Shown: positions 11,226 through 22,697 of the stretch, piece after piece
Numbering within the stretch: position 1 is the first letter of the stretch
Layout of the letters: every line of letters begins with the position of its first letter
Source of the DNA: Tetrapyrgos nigripes
Taxonomy: Eukaryota > Basidiomycota > Agaricomycetes > Agaricales > Campanellaceae
Direction: 5' to 3'
NCBI GenBank assembly: GCA_013368315.1
Contig: JAACJM010000045.1
Coordinates: forward strand, 186,001 to 250,000
Length of the DNA: 64,000 bases
The notes under the pieces: generated by a model
Told to the model about the DNA's origin: nothing
What the model saw: the letters and a program-made list of their open reading frames with translations, nothing else
The model's database searches: none
Translations under genes and position numbers: made by a program

Positions 11226-12040
11226 CTACCCCACATACTTGTTACCCGGAAAAAACCTAACACCTTCACCATCAGGAATGCTTATAATCTGAGCTCGATT
11301 GCTCTTTGTCAATATGCCTATCGCCCTGCGTAAAAGCGGGATAGGTATACCGGTCAAAGGTGATTCGAGCGGGGGATCTGTAATATCGTAGAACGTCAAA
11401 ATGGAATTGAGTTGACCGGTTGAGGTTGCCTGGGTTGTCATGGTCATGATCAGTAGGTAGAGAAATAGACAGGAATCCTCGTACCCATTCGTGGAGAACT
11501 TCAGCCCATTCTTCCGGTAATCGCCAAAACAGCATAACAGCTCTGGTTTGCGCAGGAGGCTCATACGCTGCTAGGTTTTTATTTACCAGAATTTCGAGGA
11601 TATAGGAAAGATAAGTTGGGGGTAATCGGCCTAAGATGGTCTTATGAGAACCCGGTTTGAGAGAACGAGACGAAAGACGCACGATTTATACGTTCATTGC
11701 GAAGTACTTCAGCCCAGTCATTACCTGGCGATTCAGCGTCTTCTACTCGTAAGAAGAACAGCTTTCTATGCCGTGCATATCCTGTAATGAGTTTGACCCA
11801 GTGCTCAGTCGCGATAGCAAGAGTTGTAGGGTTTGGTTGCTGCCTGTGCAATATCTTAGTATTTGTCTAAGATCATCTTGACTTGATATCTGACGTGAAG
11901 AAAGGCGGCGCCGAGTGTATTGAAGGAAGAAGATATCCTAGAAAACGAGTTGATTGAGAATGCAGCAAGATGGAGAAGAAGATGTATTGTACCAGTGGAC
12001 GTGGTATGAGTAGAAAGGGCCATTTGCAATTGCAGTACAT
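11226..12040 (-). CDS. VPS25: ESCRT-II subunit Vps25
   Basis: Vps25 is the winged-helix arm of the ESCRT-II complex that sorts ubiquitinated cargo into multivesicular bodies on endosomes. The first exon encodes LPSIHSAPPFFT, matching the N-terminal PPF motif that docks on Vps22/Vps36. Then come QQPNPTTLAIATEHWVKL, RHRKLFFLRVEDAE, LRNERIN, RLPPTYLSYILEILV, FWRLPEEWAEVLHEW, STGQLNSILTFYDITDPP and AQIISIPDGEGVRFFPGNKY, as in other Vps25 proteins. Four exons join in frame through introns of roughly 50 nt. The exact start is the weak point: I use the ATG at 12040, but a longer first exon with another intron is possible. It is divergent from the TBC gene, with only 130 bp between starts. Confidence 0.88.
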
Positions 12041-12170
12041 TTGCAGTGACTGTCACAGTCAGCGTACCGTACTCAGCGTTCCACCAACTCCGAGTCCTCG
12101 ACGGTCCTGAGCGCCATTCACAACGACGACAGCCGCGCAATACCAGCTGGGATCCTAGACATCCAGTAAG
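12041..12170. promoter_or_regulatory. Short bidirectional promoter, VPS25 / RabGAP
   Basis: Only 130 bp separate the proposed start codons of two divergent genes, both involved in membrane traffic. Shared regulation is plausible. No TATA box is evident. Confidence 0.45.
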
Positions 12171-15100
12171 ATGTCGACAATATCGACTGCACTGCGAAAT
12201 TTCAAGGAGCCTTCAAAGGAACAGCTTACCCAAAACTTCTTCTCGCTTCCTCAGGTCCCACCGTCTAGCAGCAACGATGGCCTCGGCGATGAAGAAGAGG
12301 TCGAGAAGATGGATATAACTGCTGTTCTGAGCTTTGGTGTCGAAGGAGAGGAGGAGTCATACGTGAGTTTAATATACAGCTCTCAAAACATATGTACTTG
12401 ATCTATGTGTTTTAGGCTGGAAAGCTCTATCTAATAGCGCCCTATCTCTGCTTTTCTTCATTGGATCGCAAGTCTGTCCGCTTTACCATACCACTTTCTA
12501 CGGTTCGGCGTGTCGAACGACTCAACGCTCGTGCGGGGATATATGCCCTTAGTCTATCCTTATGGCATGGCGGCAAGATAGTATGTGCTGTAACTCTTCT
12601 CTCATTGCATACCTCTTAGCTGCCCTTAGATCGTGCAATTAACCTCATTGAGACCAACCGCAGATCTCTTCTGTGCACTCTTGCGCGACGCGTTAAAGAT
12701 TGAATTACAACGCGGAATGATGAAGCAAGTCAAGGGTTTCGTGAAGACGTGTTACTCTGAGACTCTGATATCGGCCTCATCGCCGCCAGATGAAAAAGAT
12801 CAAGAAGATGATTCCCCTTCAACAGAGGAAGTCACTTACCATGGTGGACTCGGTCTTCGTTTTAAATTCCCAGGTGATCCACGGAAGTAAGTGTACGAGT
12901 TCTGTCCCGTCCAGAGTGTTGCTTGATGACGATATGTAGACTCCGAGAGGCATCCAAGTTAAAGCTATGGTCCTCATATCTCAAAAGTAGGTGTGCTTTG
13001 TATCTTCAGTTCGGCTTCACGCTAATATGAATTAGCTCATGGTCGCAATCTCACTCTACTTCGGTATCCTCAATGCACGCGTCTCGTTCAGGTCGGTCTA
13101 CCCAACAGACTTCGAGGAGAGATGTGGGAGACGCTCTCCGGATCGCTCTTCCTTCGGTACACGAATCCAGGCGAGTATGAGAGAATTTTGAAGGAGAATA
13201 CTGGCCGAACTACCACAAGTACGGAAGATATTGAAAAGGACCTTCACCGAAGTTTACCGGAATATGCTGGATATCAGTCAGAAGAGGGTATTGGTGCACT
13301 GAGGCGGGTTCTTCAAGCGTACTCGTTTAAGAATCCAGAATTGGGGTATTGTCAGGTGTGTCTTGGTAATATTGTCTTTGGCCTACAAACTGACTGTTCT
13401 CGGGACAGGCAATGAACATCTTGGCGGCAGCTATCCTTATGTAGGTCAAAATCTTTGCTGCACTCGTTACCTTCGTTGACGGATTTCACAGCTACATGTC
13501 GGAAGAGCAAGCTTTCTGGTTGCTGGAAGTTCTATGTGACCGCCTTCTACCTGGGTATTACGCGTGCGTATACTTTTTCGCCTATACATCCGCTGGCTGA
13601 CGTCACTTTCAGTCCTTCCATGCACGGCACTCTACTTGACCAGCGTGTTTTTGAGTCTTTGGTGCAGCGGTGTTTACCGATGATCCATGACCATTTTCAG
13701 GTTGTCGACGTTCAGCTATCTGTCGCGTCGTTGCCTTGGTTCCTCAGTCTGTCAGTTGCATTTCACTTCCAAAGCCGCAAACATGTTCCTCTGACCTTTA
13801 ATATCGTTTCTAGGTTTATCAACAGCATGCCTATGATCTTCGCATTCCGGATAGTAGATTGCTTCTTCTGTATGGGACCCAAAGTCCTGTTCCAAGTTGG
13901 GTGAGTATCATACACCCTCTTCCTTATCAGCCCGCTGATATCTTCTCTTGCAGTCTTGGTTAGTACCTGTCTTATTTCCGGCGGGACTCATGTACTTAAC
14001 CAATCACCTAGCCATACTGAAGATCAACGGTGAAAAGCTACTGCAAATACAAGATGACGGAGGTTTCCTGAAGTACAACTCTTGCTCTTCAGTCTCATCC
14101 TTGACCTGACTCTCATTTTATACAGTTTAATGCGAGACTACTTTGCCTCCCTCGGCGAATCTGCCCACCCCGGCTCTTCCGACCCTCGCGCACGCGCTAT
14201 AACCCGCTTCCAAGAACTCCTCCTCGTCTCCTTCCGCGAATTCTCCGTCATCACAGACGATCTCATATACTCTGAACGCAAACGCTTCCGAAGTGAAATC
14301 ATTAATTCGATAGAAACATTTTCTAAACGATCTGCGGTTCGGAATCTGAAGAGTCTAGGGAGATTTACAAAGGAACAAGCTGGATTGATATATGATGCGT
14401 TGTATCATGCGATGGTGATTGTTCCACCGCCTCCAGCGGTATTGCCGCCTCCGTCGTTGTTGACCACTGCGGAAGGGATGGAGGAGAAACCCGAGACGAG
14501 GATTGGGTTGAGGACGTTTCAGCATTTTATTGCTGAGATTGCGACGTGGGCTAGGGATGAGAAGATTGTCAGCAATGGATTCCAGGTGGGTGTGGCCTTT
14601 GGTATACTTAGAAATTTTCAAGAAGCTTACATGGTTTTTTTTTTGTTTGCGACAGCAACGGATTGATCGTGAAATCGCAGAACATGAATTCATTGACCGG
14701 TTGTTCTTCTTCTGGGATTCGTCTTGTAGGGGTGCTCTTTCGTTCCAGGTAAGTTTGGTCTCCTAGTTGGTTGGGCCATTGCTTACCCCTCTCAGGACCT
14801 CGTATCAGGATTGGATGGCGTCATGTTTAACGATCTGATGGAGAATATTGAGTGGTTCTTCAATCTTCATGACAAGAACAAAGATGGCTTCTTCACAAAG
14901 GACGAGGTCTTGACCGTGTCAGAGTCTTTCTTGGTATGTTATTGACGTTCTCAACCAAAGGAATGCTTCTCATCACCACGTCTTCTCTCTTACTAGTTCA
15001 TATTCCGTTTTGAGATTGGCGATGCATATCTGGGTGCTGTCAGTCGGTTCATGACGAATGCTTTCGAGTACGGAGACGCTTTGCTACCTGAGCCTGAGGA

Positions 15101-16072
15101 GAAGGAAATTGGGCCAGACGGGGAGCCGCTGCCTACGCCTGCCTTGGCTCCAAATCAACCTTACCTGAACCTGGCAACGTATGAAAGTCTTTTCTCTATG
15201 ATGTGCATGGCTGACCTCTACCTGTTCCTTCAGTTTCCGGATGGTCGTTCTTGCCGACGAAATTCTAGAGTCATTCTTCGAGACAGACTTGTCAGCTTCA
15301 TTCAAACTACATCCTGTCGCAGAATTGGAGTTACCGCCGTCGAACAGTGGATTGTTGGGCGACCTTTGGTCTCAAATTGCTACTGATAGCAACAAGAAGA
15401 TATTCAACATGTTCACGGATGAGATTGGGAGGACTATTGGGAGGCATCAGGTGTGTTTTATGCTGCTGGCTACGTTGAGATGAGTAAGATACCAACCATG
15501 TACTGTACAGGTCATCCACCGTCCTTCAATCGGCCGTTACACCAAACTGGAGGAACCCAAAGCCCGCGAATCACTGCTTACCCCTTCAATGCGTCATTCA
15601 TCCTCCAAATCAAGCCTCAGAGCCTCAACAAGCTCATCATCCCTCCGTCCTTCCTCTTCATCCACTCTCAGCGTTGATACCACTTCCACCACCACCACCA
15701 CCACCACAGCAGTCAAACCTACTCTCAAATCCGAAAAGCCCACTCCCGATGTCGATGTCGATGCCGATGGCGATCCCATGCCTCTTTTGCAAGCAGCCAA
15801 CGCGGCTTTGTTGTCCCGACCTGCTTTCACGATTGATGATGCTGGTGATGAGGATGAGGAGGATGAGGAGGATTTGGATGCTGGGGATAATGATGATACG
15901 GTGATGGATGAGGTGGATGCGTTCCTTGAGGCTCATGATTCTGGGTTGACGGATGCGGATAAGAAAGTCGCTGATGGTAAGTGTCTTTGTCCTTCGTTGT
16001 ACAAGTCTTTTGGTCTAACGCCGTCTTCCTTTGCGCTCTGTAGATCTACGGAAAGCCGAACCGGTGAAATAG
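12171..16072 (+). CDS. GRAM-TBC-EF-hand Rab GTPase-activating protein (Gyp2/Mdr1-like)
   Basis: GTPase-activating protein for Rab GTPases in vesicle traffic. Order of parts: a GRAM domain from about residue 45 (VLSFGVEGEEESY, GKLYLIAPYLCFSSLDRKS, VRRVERLNARAGIYALSLS), then a TBC domain with LPNRLRGEMWETLSG, the catalytic arginine motif EKDLHRSLPEY and the glutamine finger motif GYCQAMN. A C-terminal EF-hand loop DKNKDGFFTKDE follows. This architecture matches yeast Gyp2/Mdr1 and animal TBC1D8/9. The tail is Ser/Thr-rich with a poly-Thr run from CCACC repeats near 15690, then an acidic stretch, ending DLRKAEPVK. The gene has more than ten short introns. Both catalytic finger residues are present, so an active GAP is expected. 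Its Rab target cannot be read from sequence. Confidence 0.9.
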
Positions 16073-16664
16073 GAGACTGGACAGAAGAGAAACAAATAAA
16101 AGGTCGACAAGAAAAGGAAAGGTGTTTAGATTTGGGACTGGTTCTTAAATTCTGGGTTGGGTTCGGGACGATACATACATAAAGCTTTCCAGATGGATTT
16201 CTTCCCTAGCGCTTCTATCTGCTTACGTGCACTTGCTGTGGACTTTTTTTTCATTCCTTCAAACTTTGTATTCATATATCATATGCATCGTCGTCCGTCA
16301 TCGTAATACTGGCCGGAGGTTTAGTAGGGTTCTGTAGACATCTACTGCAGAACCGTTCATATGTAAAGAACTCGAGTATAGACAAGAGCTGGGCTTCCAA
16401 TACTAAAGCTTCGAGTGGACTATCAAATGACATCAACCACTTGCAAATTCTCAGTCGTTTGGAAACAGAAAGAATGATTCATTTCATGGATATACATTGC
16501 ATGATTGTATAAATTATCCTACACATCGCAGTGAATCGTGACAAAAAACATTGACAACATTCGCTGAGCCCAAACTAGAGGTTTGCTGTCGCCCAGCATA
16601 GTACATCATAGACCACCCTGGCCCTCAACTTGTGCCCCCATAATCTAGATAATATAAACATAAT
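16073..16664. other. Intergenic between convergent genes
   Basis: About 590 bp of 3' flanking sequence between the RabGAP gene and the minus-strand transporter. No gene seen. Confidence 0.5.
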
Positions 16665-19571
16665 TTAAAGAGTATAATAAAACCCAGGCTGACCCTCCAA
16701 CGTCGGCAACTTGCCTTCCCTCGCGAGTTTATTTCTCCTCCAATACGTCCAAGTGGTTACAGCCAACACGATAAGCATAAGCAATTGAGCACCGACGGAT
16801 GTCCATATGCCGTTGATGTACCGGGGGAAGTCTTCTTGGCGGAATCTGTCAAAACATGAGATGTAAATGGAGACGTCAGTCAATCAAAGACAACAACACA
16901 ACAACGACAAAAGCAAAAATGGCAACAGGGAACAGTTGAGAGGGAGGCGGAGCTGAGAAAGACAAGAAAGCCAAGGCAGAAGTATCTAAACTTACACAGT
17001 AGTACCCATTATTCCTCCAATTCCACCAAAAGCGATGACTACGCCAGTGGAGACGGAACGCTATCAGCAATAACATGCACAGTACATATGAAGGGCGTGT
17101 AAGTTCCTTGACGCGAAACAGCAGAACACAAACGCAAATAGTGTATCACCGTACCTTGGAATGCGACACAACATTATTAGCACTATACGCCAACACAGCT
17201 GGGACACATCCCGAGCTGCCTATTGTGAGGACAAATATGCCTGTGGGTCAATGATTATTAAGAGTAGTTAGTCTCCGGTCATACTTCAAGTATAAAAGTA
17301 GAGAGAAACCCGAGATTCCACCCACAACTCGAGTCGCAACTCACCGAAATACCTCACGCCATTCCCACTAGCGTACCCGACAACGAGTAAACCAATAATA
17401 GTGAGTGTAGTTTGGAATGCAAGGAAGCTAGCACGTTGTTTTGTTCTGTCGGAGAGGTAACCTATGATGATGGATACGAGGGCCTGATGAAAGACGTAAG
17501 GTGTAAGTTGGTTGATCGAGAAAGGTTCAGCAGGCTCCAAAAGAACTCACAGCAGCAAAATAAGGTGGAGTTGTTAAAAGCAAAGCTGCAGATGTACTCC
17601 AACCCATACTTTTGAGAATGATAGTGCTGAAGTAGGCTGTAGATTCCGACAAGAACAAAAACAAAGATATGTGAGTCAGATTGAGAATCTTCAAAGACGA
17701 GAAGGTCAGAGAAAGGTCAAGGGAAGGCTACGTACATGCTGCAGTTGCTGGTAATTGAGCACTCTGGAAATTTTTGAGGAAAGGAGCAAATCAGTTAAAG
17801 AGCTTGTATGTGAGATACTAAGATGAAAGCAAAGCACTGGGAAGGAAGCACTGGGCACAAATACCCATAAATCCCTGTCCAGCAACAGAGAAATTGCCAG
17901 ACATCATATCTTGCGCCATCACTAACAACCAAACTTGATTTGACATCTCGTCTGGATTGTTCAGCCATTAATAGGAAACGAGAATCACAGATAATGTCGG
18001 CGACACTGACAATGGCCGGGGGTTTAAGGGGTTTTGCAGCCAGCGAGGATGAAGGATCGAAGGTTGAAGACCAAAACTCGAGTGAAGACCTACCATGTAT
18101 AAAAGTCCTGTTTAAGAGAACACGCGATACCGATACCGTCAGCTGCTGGATTTTGACAGAAAAAGGAGAAGAAAACAGTAGAGGGATGATAAACTAACCA
18201 TGTGCCCAAATAATCCAATCCCCAAGATGATGGAAGACTTTCGCTTTCGTTAGTTCATCCGGTAGAGAGTCTCCGCGATCTTTCTCGAGGCGGTCTAGGA
18301 CGAGCTGAGGAAGTGAAGTAAAGCGATGTGTCAGCAATCCATGTCAGTACATCCCAGGATACGAAGGCCAAATGATTTGGAGGTTTGATAATGTATGGCT
18401 GTAAAGGACATGGACTCGGACTCGAACTAACCTGTGTCTGCTCCGGAGTCAAAAACGTATTTTTGTCAGGAAAGTCGACGACCAAGAACCAGGTTAGGAC
18501 GACGAGGACAAAGGTGACGAGGGCTTGGATGAGCTGTTGTGATCAGATAAGTAGGGTTATAGTAGTCATAGTCATAGTCATGAAAGTTTCGCTTTCTCGA
18601 CAAGAATAAAAGACTCACGAATATCCATTGCCACCCTTTTAGCCCTGCTTTGCCTCCGAGAAGTGTCATGCAGTAGCCTGTTTAGCAAGTGAGGAAGTTA
18701 GAAAGTCAGAGATGTATAAATGCAAAGGATAGGATAGAGGAGATGAGGGATGCTTACAGAGAATCGGGCTACACGATCCTATAGTGACGGAAGTCATGTA
18801 GAAAAACACCAGTCTGGCTTGTACTTCGTGACGTTTATACCAAGTACTGATGACGAAGGTCATTGCTGGGAAGAATCCGGCCTACCCAAAACGTCGTTGT
18901 CAGTTGCTCGACGACGAGAGCCACGGGTCAAGATTACTTACCTCAAACACGCCCAAAAGAGTCCTACATACAGCCAGTTGCTGATAATTCTTCACAAACG
19001 TCATTCCAAGCAAGACAACGGCCCATCCTGCGATGTAGCATGTCAAGCATAACCGGACACCGAAACGGCGGAGGAGAAGGTTGCTTGGGAGTTCGCTGTT
19101 TGCCAATAGTTTGGATGAGACAATGAAGACGCGCTCAGAATTGGGGTAGACTCACAATAGAGTGTATGGGATGAAGAACACGAGAGAGACGATGCTGTAA
19201 CGGTCACCGACTGCAATTTGCTAGGTAATATGGTCAGTCAATGAACTATATGGGTGTAATGAGTACACGCACGAGGTCTTCTTCCATCCCAGCCGTACGA
19301 GCAAACGAGAGGTTGGTACGATCGACCAACGCGATGGCATATAGAATTCCGAGGAGAGGTAACATTCTTAGATCTATTTGCCGACTAGAAAAGCATTTCG
19401 TGAATACATATCCAGGGAGCGCTAAGAAAGAGCCAGGGGCACTCACATCGTTTTCCGTTCCAATTCAGAATAATCTACCTGACTGTCCTGGCCCTTTTCG
19501 AGCTGGTGAAGGACAACGTCGCCATTAATGCTCTTTTCGCTGGTGGTGGTCTTCTCTTCTTCGACGGACAT
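16665..19571 (-). CDS. MFS transporter, DAL5/TNA1 anion:cation symporter type
   Basis: Plasma-membrane transporter of the allantoate permease family, which takes up small organic anions such as vitamins, allantoate or nicotinate. It starts MSVEEEKTTTSEKS, with a hydrophilic N-terminus. Then come LLPLLGILYAIALVDRTNLS (helix 1 with the family DR-N motif), ELPSNLLLRRFGVR, RTLLGVFEAGFFPAM, ISTWYKRHEVQAR, WQWIF, DFPDKNTFLTPEQTQ, GDWIIWAH, SIIIGYLSDRTKQRASF and the tail FRQEDFPRYINGIW...GQPGFYYTL. It is a close paralog of 46053-48724. Between GDWIIWAH (about 18200) and the helix 7 exon (about 17770) lies an interval of about 430 bp that I could not splice cleanly. It is much longer than the other introns. 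The gene is divergent from the amidase gene across about 520 bp. Confidence 0.85.
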
Positions 19572-20092
19572 GGTTGAGGACTGAGTGGGCGACGAAGAAA
19601 GAAAGGGCTCATTTGAAACGACGGCTATCCCCAATACTTTATGGTGCTAAGTTACCCTTCATTTTCTCCGTTTTTCCGGAGCGAGAATGGAATTTGGATT
19701 GGGATAATGAAACTGATGGTTGTGATCATCTGTGGGATGCTCTCAGTCTAAGAATAACGCGTTCTGGTGCTTGGACTTGAGAAGGAGGTCGAACAAAATG
19801 CTGAGGACGACGAGGACGGTGAGGAGGACAATTTAGAAGTAATTTCTCACGGTATGCGCAATGTCCTCCTTCAGCATCAACAAAAGCCGACCCGGTTCAG
19901 TGTACATGTCTGCGTAGCTGGAAAGAGATCCTGAAAAGGTAAGGCACAGTCATTGATAGTCTTCGTATCAATACTAACGTGTCATTGGCACTCATAGTGG
20001 GCGATAGCATCACAGCTATCATCTTCAAATGGAGCCCATCATATCACAGTAACTTCGAGCGCCTAACTTTAGGACCTCCACGTTCAGACAGA
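19572..20092. other. Divergent intergenic region with an acidic coding-like stretch
   Basis: About 520 bp between divergent starts. Between about 19785 and 19930 one frame stays open and reads an acidic Glu/Asp-rich segment and then MRNVLLQHQQKPTRF before a stop. This could be a gene relic or chance. No other feature seen. Confidence 0.4.
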
Positions 20093-21510
20093 ATGGCACC
20101 CGTCACTCGCTCTCAAACTTCTGCATCCTCGACTCTGTTGAGAATCAGAAACTCCTCCGAGCCTCCGGTCTACCGTTTGGATCTGTCTCTTCCTCCACGA
20201 AAACGTCACTCGGAGATATGTCGTGACTTTAAACAGCACCTGCAGGATCTATGTCCTCTCTACGACGAAGTCATGGCTCAAACGCCATTTCCTCATCTGA
20301 ACAAGTTTCTTGCGAGGCTTTTACTCACCCGAGTATACTCTAAGGAGGAAACCGAGGAAATTCGAGGCATTTCACTGGACGCTGGGATCCCAAAACACAT
20401 GGTTGTCGCGCTCAACACCTTTTTGGATCTCTTATCCTCGTGTTTGAGTGGTGGTGTCCAAGTTGATGATTCAGGGCCGTCGGGAAGGTCGACTGGCATA
20501 GTCCATTTTAGAAATTTGGATTGGGGGATGGACGTGCTACGACGGTTGACGATTTGCCTGGAATATGTTAGGAATGGGGCCGTCATTGCACGGTATGTCT
20601 TCCAGCGTTTCTTTATGCCCAAAATTTCACTCATAGTTGAAACTTGGCACAGAGCCGTAACATATGCTGGTTATGTCGGTGTATTAACTGGAGTGCGGTA
20701 TGTCCTTTGTCGTCGCGTTTACATCGTTTCTGGAGACTCATATTGCATCAAGACAGGGCCTATCCGTCTCTTACAACTACCGCCCCCACTTCAACCCCAC
20801 TGTCTCCAAAATCCGACACTACTTCCACCAAACTATGCTCATTCTAGGCACTCGCCCATCTGCCTCCTCTCGTCTTCGCAGTATACTGCTCTCTCCAACC
20901 CAGTCACCTTCATCCTGGACTCCCCTATCCATCAACGCGCAAGTCAACAAATACCCCTCTTGCCCGTGTTATTTGACGTTTTGCACCCTTGACACCCATA
21001 ATACACGAAAAGGATTTGTACACCTCGACATACCGCGTCTCGGATACCTTTCTAGCGGTGACTAATCATGATTCAAAGATGGAAGGGTGGACGAGGGAGC
21101 AGTGGGAGGAACTTTATCAGAAATATCAAAAACGCGAGTCGAGTTCAAACCCCGAGTCTCTTGCTCCGAGAGAGATTATAGAGGACAGTATGGAGAGGCA
21201 TGCTTGTGTCTGTCGACTTTGGGAGGGGACTCAGTCTCGTTCTCAGTCTCAGACCGGGACAAAGACTCGGGTCCAAAAGCATAACAAAACCACAGAAATC
21301 ATCGACTGGCTACAAACCAGACCGTTGTTAAACGAATGCACGCATTATTCGTGTATAATGGACCCGTCGGTTGAAGGAGGAGGATTGATTTGGGTGAAGA
21401 GATATGTTGAGCCGGTTGATATGGTTGAAGATGTGAATGAAGAAACGGATGAAGGAGAAGGAATGTCTGACAGTGGAGATGTTTCTGGTTCGTTGGATTC
21501 GGATGCCTAA
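20093..21510 (+). CDS. Acid ceramidase / NAAA-like amidase, frame broken once
   Basis: Member of the Ntn-hydrolase family that contains acid ceramidase and N-acylethanolamine acid amidase, which cleave fatty-acid amides. The N-terminal beta region reads PPVYRLDLSLPPRKRHSEIC. The predicted autocleavage Cys lies in LLSSCLSGGVQ near residue 121, followed by the typical GIVHFRNLDWGMD. Later blocks are AVTYAGYVGVLTGVR, GLSVSYNYR and FLAVTNHD. Introns follow VIAR (gtatgt) and VLTGVR (gtatgt). At about 20985-20990 the homologous text YLTFCT continues as LTPIIHEKDL one base out of frame, in a CCC run. Either one base is extra there, or a weak 70-nt intron (20943-21012) is used, at the cost of conserved residues. 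No N-terminal signal peptide is obvious from this ATG. The tail is acidic. Confidence 0.72.
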
Positions 21511-22697
21511 GGTCTCCGGGAGGCGAAGTTTGAGGCAAGATAGAAGCAGCAGCTGAGGCTGAGGCTGGCCAGGGACTTCAGATGTCAATGGTGATTTGTT
21601 GGTGATTTGTTGTACGTCAATAAGCTTTGATGCATTGATGGTCGACATCGGACAATGAAGTGTTTCTGAAATTGTGGCTTCCTTGATTTCGCAAAAATTT
21701 TCGTTCCCTGTTCGCAACGCAACCAAATGCGAGCATCTACATATACAGGTCTTTTCACAGATCTTTTCTATGGGATTGGCTTTCCCTACGGGCCTATGTC
21801 GCCCTACATAAGTATGTAGGTCATGGCTAGGGTCTCGGAAACACGTGTGGCAATTTTGCAAGGGTCAACCGTCAAACGTCCAGGCCCGACTCCAACCGTG
21901 AGTTTGAGTCCGTCCCTCGTGTTCTTTGCCTCCATTCCAGCGCTTCATTTCAGGTTCCAACTCCCCCCGAAGGAGCCAGAAATATAGCGATAATCATAGC
22001 GTGAAAGGTTGAAAAGATGAACCTGAAGACACGTGTATGATTTTACACATACTGTATCGGTAACGACGGTAGGAGTTGACGCTCTGACGTCTGTCGGCGG
22101 GGCTGAATTACGGTACAGCTCTGTCATGCAATTTCGACTTCCATCTCAAAGAACTGTGGCTCTTTGTATGTTCCTAATTTGTCTCCATATCACATACTCG
22201 TAACTCACATATTACTACACATGTGTAGGTTGTCCCAGTCACAATGGATGGTCCCTCAACTCAGATTCGCGTTTTTCGGCCAAAAAAGCACCCGTATGCC
22301 CGCTCATACGTCCGTACATCCTCATGGCATAGTCTCCGTTCCGAAAATTTCATTTTATCGTTGACTTGTGTATTCTTAATTTTCAGACCCTGAGAGTAGC
22401 CGGGCCTCGAGTCTCTTCTAACCTGACATTGACCTGACATGAGGGAGGTCGCTAGAGTCTGAATAATACAAATTTTATTTCATTTTATTCTTACAGTTCA
22501 CTTACGGATTGGATTTGGTGTTACGGAGTCGGAAGAAGTTTAAACTTTTGATTCAGATTACAGATTATTCACGAGGCAGGCCCTGGTTGGAGATGGATAT
22601 AAAGCGAAACCGAGTGGCTATGGCTGGGAGATTCCTGAATCCTTGCTGCTTTCCCGCCAGTCTTTCTTTTCTTTCTGTCAGTGACTCGGAGAGAGAG
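21511..22697. other. Intergenic, about 1.2 kb
   Basis: Between two plus-strand genes. It holds a short direct repeat (ggtgatttgtt, twice) near 21590 and the promoter of the FAD oxidase gene. No gene recognised. Confidence 0.45.
22598..22603 (+). promoter_or_regulatory. TATA box of the FAD oxidase gene
   Basis: TATAAA 95 bp upstream of the ATG at 22698. It supports the internal ATG as start rather than the longer open frame. Confidence 0.45.

Noticed and set aside
19785..19930. Acidic coding-like stretch between the MFS and amidase genes
   Set aside because: Only about 48 codons, low complexity, no start context or splice support; kept as a gap note only.
22509..22697. N-terminal extension of the FAD oxidase frame
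   Set aside because: The internal ATG at 22698 gives a proper signal peptide and lies downstream of a TATA box at 22598.
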